This document shows, piece after piece, positions 58,701-64,000 of a stretch of DNA of 64,000 nt. The position numbers and the translations under genes were made by a program. Under the pieces are notes generated by a model that saw nothing but the letters and a program-made list of their open reading frames with translations, was not told where the DNA came from and did not search any database. The stretch spans positions 7,325,565-7,389,564 of the forward strand of contig CM057841.1 of NCBI GenBank assembly GCA_030068075.1, given 5' to 3'. Source of the DNA: Paguma larvata. Taxonomy: Eukaryota > Chordata > Mammalia > Carnivora > Viverridae. Position 1 is the first letter of the stretch. Each line of letters starts with the position of its first letter.

Positions 58701-59621
58701 TGACTTTTTATAAAAATCTAGAATAATTGCTTTATATTCTTTTAGGCGATCATCAGCCAGGGGCAGACACAAGAGGGGACACAGGAGAAAGGTGCTGGAA
58801 AAAAAGTTTATTAACTTGCAGGTCCTGAGACACAAAGTAACTGCTTGCTGCGAGGTCCCTCAGGAGAGAGTGATAAGGGTTCAGTTTCAACCAAGTGGAT
58901 GGGGTGAAAGCAAGGACCCATAAGTAAATGTCCTTATGGAGCGCCAGGAAGTAACCCCTACTACTGAGGATCAAAAAGTACCCGCCATTCAGAGCCTTAT
59001 TGCAGGAGTACACACGAAAGACTGGAGAGATTTCAGTGGTGTGTTTGAATGACACTAGGTCACAGGGGAGAGTAGGAAGAGAAACTCGTGCAGTGGCCAA
59101 CCCTATTACAAGGACACACACCTGGTTCCTTGACAGACATACTCCAAACCTGTTTGTGCGGAGGCTTGAGGCTGTGGAAAAATGCAAAGTTTTAAAATTT
59201 TACAAGACAGTAGTCTACACAAAAACAATTAGAATTAATAAGACAGTTTATCAATTTTGCTTGGTCTAACATCAATGTACAAATCAATCGTATTTCTATA
59301 TATCACCAACAGAGAGGTAAACAATGATATTATAAAATACCATTTACAAGAGCATTAAAAGTTTCAAGTATCATGAAATGAGTCTAATAAAAACGCTTAA
59401 GACTTCTATAAGAAACATGATTCAGTAACTTTATTCAGAGACATTAGAGAAGGCCTAAATGAGTGGAGTGATACACAGTGTTAATGGGTTTTAAGAACTC
59501 ATATTGTAAAGATGTCATTTACTCAAACTGTATAGATTCAATGCAGTACCAATACAAATCCCAAACACTTTTTCATGTGTGTGTGTTCACAAGGTGAGTT
59601 AAAATTTTATTTGAAAATATA

Positions 59622-59800
59622 AGGGTGTCTGACTCTTCATTTTGGCTCATGTCATAATCTCATGGTTCCTGGGTTGGAGCTCTGCTTAAAACTCTGTGTT
59701 CATGGCGGGAGCCTGCTAGGGATTCTCTCTCTCTCTCTCTCTCTCTCTGCCCTTCCACTGCTCACACTCTGTCTCTCTCAAAAATAAACTTTAAAATTTC
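59622..59800 (+). repeat. SINEC, 5'-truncated
   Basis: GGTGTCTGACTCTTCATTTTGG to CTCAAAAATAAACTTTAAAA. Confidence 0.82.
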
Positions 59801-60284
59801 GATTTGAAAATACAAAGGGCCTAAAGAACAGAGACAGGTTTGTAGAAAAAGAATACGGTAGGAGACTTTGCTTTATCGGATCGTAAGACTTGGAAAGCTC
59901 CCGTAGCTAAAACATAGTACCACCGGCGCGGGGATAAACGAGAGACCAATGGAACGCAACGCCCTAACTCAGAACCATGCAAGTAAGGAGACTTGATTTA
60001 TGACAGATAGTACTACCTAGTAGTGGGAGAAAGGGGCTAAATAATGCTGCTGGGATAATTATCAGCGCGGTACTCACAAAAATAAATGATTGGGCGGGCT
60101 GTGACCAACGAGGATACACAGGCTCCTTCTTTAATGTACACTGTATGTTGGGGACATGAGATATAAGTGTTAATCTGCTGGCATGGACCGTGGGTGCCAG
60201 TGTCTGCTTCACAACCGTCTCTCGTCACGAAGCACACAGCCAGTGCTCTCCTCGTACCGCCTCTGCTCCTCCAGATCCAATTTT

Positions 60285-60521
60285 TTTTTATTTTTTTATT
60301 TAAAAAAATTTTTTTGAACGTTTATTTATTCTTGAGAGACACAGAGACAGAGTATGAGCATGGGAAGGGCAGAGAGAGAGGGAGACACAGAATCCGAGGT
60401 AGGTTCCAGGCTCCGAGCTATCAGCACAGAGCCTGACGTGGGGCTCGAACTCACAAACCGTGAGATCATGACCTGAGCCGAAATCGGCCGCTTAACCAAT
60501 TGAGCCACCCAGACTCCTCCC
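60285..60521 (-). repeat. SINEC
   Basis: Reverse copy at the edge of the CpG island, ending GAGCCACCCAGACTCC; AGATCCA flanks both sides. Confidence 0.9.
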
Positions 60522-60589
60522 CCCTTCAGATCCAGTTCTAGTCTCTTAAGCCCCGTTTTCTCAAAGCTGCGGTGAACGCCTCCAGACCC

Positions 60590-61480
60590 CCAGTCCTGAA
60601 GTCCGCTCTTGGCCGTAGGGACCCAGACTTTCCCAATACGGCCGCGCCCTCGGAGCGGCTTACAAAGGGCACGAGACAGAGCGGGCGCAGCCATTTCCGG
60701 CTCAGGCCTGGTCTGTGATTGGCCTAGCGCCTCGGTGAGGTCGGAAGACTGTAGGAGAGTCGCTGAAGTCCTACTGAGCATGCGCGGCGGCACTGACAGT
60801 CGCTGCCAAGGTGGAAGAACCGGAAATGAGAAGTCTCGAAAAGTAGAGAAAAGATGGGCTGGATTTGCACCTTTCGGGTCCGGCCGGCCTACTCCGGTCG
60901 CCTACGGTGCCCGTCTCGCTCTCGGTACGGCGCACGACCCAAGATGGCGACGCACGGTCCGCAGTGGCCGCTCCCACCCCTACACAACGACATCGTTGCG
61001 GCGGAGTTAGCCAGCGGTCATTCTAACCAGGACCGGAGTGAAGGTTTGTGGATTGACCGCTCAATCCAAAGTGCTGCCGAATCTGAGTAACGGCTCGGGA
61101 CACGGGCCAGCACACCAGGTGAACGGAAGCGGAAGTGGCGTACAGAGGATTGGGTTCCAGGGCGTAAGGTCACGGATTCGCGGTCGAGGTTCGTGAGGTT
61201 TCTGCGAACGGCTTTCAGAGTCCCGCTCTGTGGGCATGCCGCGAGTTGAGATGCGGTTCGCGGTGGGTACTCGTAGGAAGGTGGTTGTTTAAGGCGGCTT
61301 CGGGGCTGTCGGAGGCTTGGGCTGGCATCAGTGTTTAGGACGGGAGACCATGCCTGCTGACAGCGACAGTTGTGCTCTGGGTCGCCGTCCCGGGCCGTAG
61401 ACGGAGGCTCTGGGAGAGCCACTGACCGAGGGGCCCATTGGGGTCCGGTCGGTGAGGAAAGGATTGGCGATTAGTCATCT
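60590..61480. promoter_or_regulatory. Second CpG-island promoter
   Basis: CpG-dense block. It contains an inverted CCAAT box (GATTGGC, 60717-60723), an ETS-type TTTCCGG near 60694, an NRF1-like GCATGCGC (60779-60786) and a YY1-type AAGATGGCG (60941-60949). It has the size and make-up of a KRAB-ZNF promoter like that at 9.1 kb. The gene body would lie right of the window if read on the + strand, but the island could also fire leftward. No downstream exon is seen before 64000. Confidence 0.72.
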
Positions 61481-61959
61481 GGGGTTCCTGTGGTCCGGGT
61501 TTGAGCTTCCGAGACGTTTGTGATCCCTGTAAAAACCGGTGTCTGGGAGGCTGTGAATGGGTGCAAGAGCGAGGTGTGCAGCGGCATGGTGTCGGTGGGA
61601 GAGGTGGATGGGGTTGGCACGCGAGGAGGCCTCAGATAGACATTTGGGTGTGTATGAAGCATTAAAATATTACCTTTCCCAGCTTTTCATACTGAATTTT
61701 CAGCATAAAGACAACTCGAAAGAATAGCAAAATGATCACCAGTATACCTGCTATAAACAGATCCATAAATCGTTGTTAAAGATTTTGCCATAAACACAGT
61801 GTGTGTGCGCGTGTCAGTCAGTGTACACGTGTGTGTGCATGCCCGTGAAATCATGTTAGTCCTAGCTTTTTATGTCCGTTCTGCTACTTGTTTGTGTGAA
61901 TTGGGGTGAGGTACCAAGTTCTATAATTCTCAGTTTTCCCATTCAAACCAATTGGTATC

Positions 61960-62060
61960 TACCTCACAGTTACTCTTGAGAACGTTACCTTCATGACCTC
62001 ATCTAAACCTAATTACCTCCCAAAGGCCCTGTTTCCAAGTACACAAATAAACATGAGTTT
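61960..62060 (-). mobile_element. MaLR LTR fragment, antisense
   Basis: CATGACCTCATCTAAACC, TAATTACCTCCCAAAGGCCC and ATGAGTTTGGGGGCC match the reversed MLT1 5' part. Confidence 0.6.
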
Positions 62061-62071
62061 GGGGGCCGTAA

Positions 62072-62186
62072 AATTTTTTTTATTTTTTAAGTAGTTTCCA
62101 CGCCCAAGATAGGGCTTAAATTCACACCCCTGGGCCCTGAGATCAGGCGTGGCATGCTGTACTGACTGAGTCAGCCAGGCACCACC
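62072..62186 (-). repeat. Short tRNA-derived SINE, second subtype
   Basis: TTTTTTAAGTAGTTTCCACGCCC to TGACTGAGTCAGCCAGGCACC. Confidence 0.83.
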
Positions 62187-62889
62187 TAGAGGACATAACT
62201 ATTAAGTCCATAACAGGCAGGTACTTGACAAAAGGAAGTTATCATTATATACTTATTATCAGTAAAAGCAGATAAAAATCACCTTAAACTGTACTGTTTT
62301 GAAATGTATTTTTGAACTGAATTATATTTTTTGGCTATTTTCCTTTTTTTTAGTATATAAAAGTAGGCCAGATTAAGTGCATATTTCAAAGCCTTCTGGT
62401 TTGGTTTTACCAAACTCCGCAGTAATGTTCTACTATGTAATGCTTCCACACGCCATGTGCCAGGTTTTTCTACATCTTGAGCGACAGTGGATATGTCATC
62501 TTTTCTAGTATGATAGCCCAATTTAGAAAACAGTGATTAACCTCAGCTTTTCTTTATAGTTTTATAAAGCTTTATTTTCTTTATAGCTTTATAGTTTAGT
62601 GTGTATAGTATAGTTTTGTTGAATAAAGGTCATATTTGATTATTTGAAAATGCAAAAGTCTCCGTACTTGTTCCTTCTTCCTAGTCCCTCCTTTTAACTT
62701 TCCCAAACTTGGATCTACTGTTCACAAATTAGTATGTATTATTCCCTTGACTTTTATAATTTTATCACATGTCTGTGAATCCCATGAGAGTACACTCTTT
62801 AATTTTTCTGGTTTGTAAGTGTTATAATAAGGATATTATAATATGGTCTTCTGAGGCTTGCTTTTCTTTACTCCTTACAAGTTTGTGAT

Positions 62890-63109
62890 TTGGGGCATCT
62901 GGGTGGCTCGGTCGAGCTGTCTGACTCTTGATTTCAGCTCAAGTCATGATCCCAGGGTCATGGGATCGAGCCGTTTGTCATGCTCCATGCCTGCTTAAGA
63001 TGCTGTCTCCCTCTGCCTCTCTCCCCTCCTTGCATTCTCTCTCTCTAAAATAAAAATTTTTTTTAATGTTTTTATCTTTGAGAGAGAGACAGACCATGAG
63101 CAGGAGAGG

Positions 63110-63143
<34 letters not shown>

Positions 63144-63255
63144 CAGGCTCAGGCTGTCAGCACAGAGCCCAACATGGCGCTTGAACTCACAAACTGAGAT
63201 CATGACCTGAGCTGCAGTTGGACGCCTAACTGACTGAGCCCACTCAGCTCCCCCC
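62890..63255. repeat. Inverted SINEC pair
   Basis: A + copy (62892 to about 63058, GGGGCATCTGGGTGGCTCGG) meets a - copy (about 63060-63255, ending GAGCCCACTCAGCTCCCC) tail to tail. Confidence 0.87.
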
Positions 63256-63279
63256 AATTTTTTTTTAATAAAAAAAAAG

Positions 63280-63470
63280 AAACCAAGTCTGTGATTCATC
63301 CATCTTGCGTGTAGGCTTGGCTCATTAATACGTATTTCATTGCATGAATATAACGTAACTCACGCATCCAGTCTCCTACTTTTGGACATTTGTGTTGTTT
63401 CTGGGTTGTGAAGTTCTGAAAAGCCTTACATGTCTCCTGGTCATTGTGAGAATTTATCTAGAAGTATAAT
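63280..63470 (-). repeat. L1 fragment, antisense
   Basis: GATTCATCCATCTTGCGTGTAG, TTCATTGCATGAATATAAC and GGACATTTGTGTTGTTTCTGGG are the reversed L1 ORF2 3' region. Confidence 0.65.
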
Positions 63471-63694
63471 TTTTGACATAAAGCAAATGAATTTTTATCT
63501 AGAAGGAAAGCCAAATTGCTTTTGTACCGCCTTATTCTCTCATCAGCAATGTAAAAGTGCCTGTAGATCTGTAAGCTTTCCGACACGTAGTATTTTCATT
63601 CTTGTTTTTTGGCCATCTTTTGGGTGTCAGAGTGCTCTCACTGTGGTCTCCATATGCGCTGTTCTCATACCATAGTTGATCATCTTTTTTTTTC

Positions 63695-63910
63695 TTTTAA
63701 TTTTTTAATATTTATTTATTTTGAGAGAGAGAGAGAGTGCGCGCACATGCGCGGGGAAGGGGCAGAGAGAGAGGAGAGAGAATCCTAGGTAGGTTCCATG
63801 CTGTCAGCACAGTGCCCAATATAGAGCTCAAACTCAATAAACTGTGAGATCATGACCTGAGCCAAGATCAAGAGTCGGACACTTAACTGGCTGAGCCACC
63901 CGAGCGCCCC
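63695..63910 (-). repeat. SINEC
   Basis: Reverse copy ending GGCTGAGCCACCCGAGCGCCCC; GATCATCTTTTT and AATCATCTTTTT flank it. Confidence 0.9.
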
Positions 63911-63934
63911 AATCATCTTTTTATATGTTCATTG

Positions 63935-64000
63935 GCCAATTTTATTTTATTTACTTATTTTAATTTTTAAATTTCAGTATAGTTGATAACAACAACGTTA
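63935..64000 (+). repeat. L1 3'-end fragment, cut by the window edge
   Basis: TTTCAGTATAGTTGATAAC matches the L1 3'-end wording seen at 49.46 kb. Confidence 0.4.

Overview
This window is vertebrate nuclear DNA, almost certainly from a cat-family (felid) genome. About sixty short repeats have a tRNA-derived head (GCCTGGGTGGCTCAG), a CT-rich middle and an AAATAAATAAACATTAAAA tail. This is the felid form of the carnivore SINE (SINEC/CAN-SINE), not the dog form. MIR, L2, L1 and MaLR LTR relics fill most of the rest. Coding DNA is sparse and split by introns.

The genes belong to a KRAB zinc-finger cluster, read left to right on the + strand. (1) Bases 3-1043 are the 3' end of a C2H2 zinc-finger gene that I recognise from its last fingers and C-terminal tail as the ZNF350 (ZBRK1) orthologue. 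(2) A complete paralogue follows. It has a CpG-island promoter at about 9.06-9.64 kb, a start exon ending at 17316, KRAB-A (20157-20283), KRAB-b (20555-20650) and a zinc-finger exon (26838-28171). All splice phases agree and give a 523-residue protein. (3) A decaying third gene has a start exon at 32515, a KRAB-A relic with a nonsense codon and a frameshift (33172-33293), an intact-looking KRAB-b exon (33547-33642) and a finger exon (36633-38266). The finger exon is built from four copies of an exact 339-bp, four-finger unit and is broken by one CGA-to-TGA change. Decayed fingers continue to about 39.2 kb.

From 39.2 to 52.5 kb the window is repeats and unassigned sequence. A vomeronasal type-1 receptor (V1R) pseudogene lies at 52515-53410, with a frameshift just before TM7. 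More repeats follow, then a second CpG island at about 60.6-61.5 kb, probably the promoter of a gene continuing beyond the window. A KRAB-ZNF cluster with V1R genes fits the segment homologous to human 19q13.4; that placement is inference.

The most interesting signal is in the two ZNF350-type genes. Their C-terminal tail, which in human ZNF350 corresponds to the C-terminal repression region, aligns at DNA level with zinc-finger repeats read in the +1 frame after a shared one-base deletion. The tail therefore looks like a new protein region made by frameshifting an old finger array. I found no CRISPR, operon or other prokaryote-type system.
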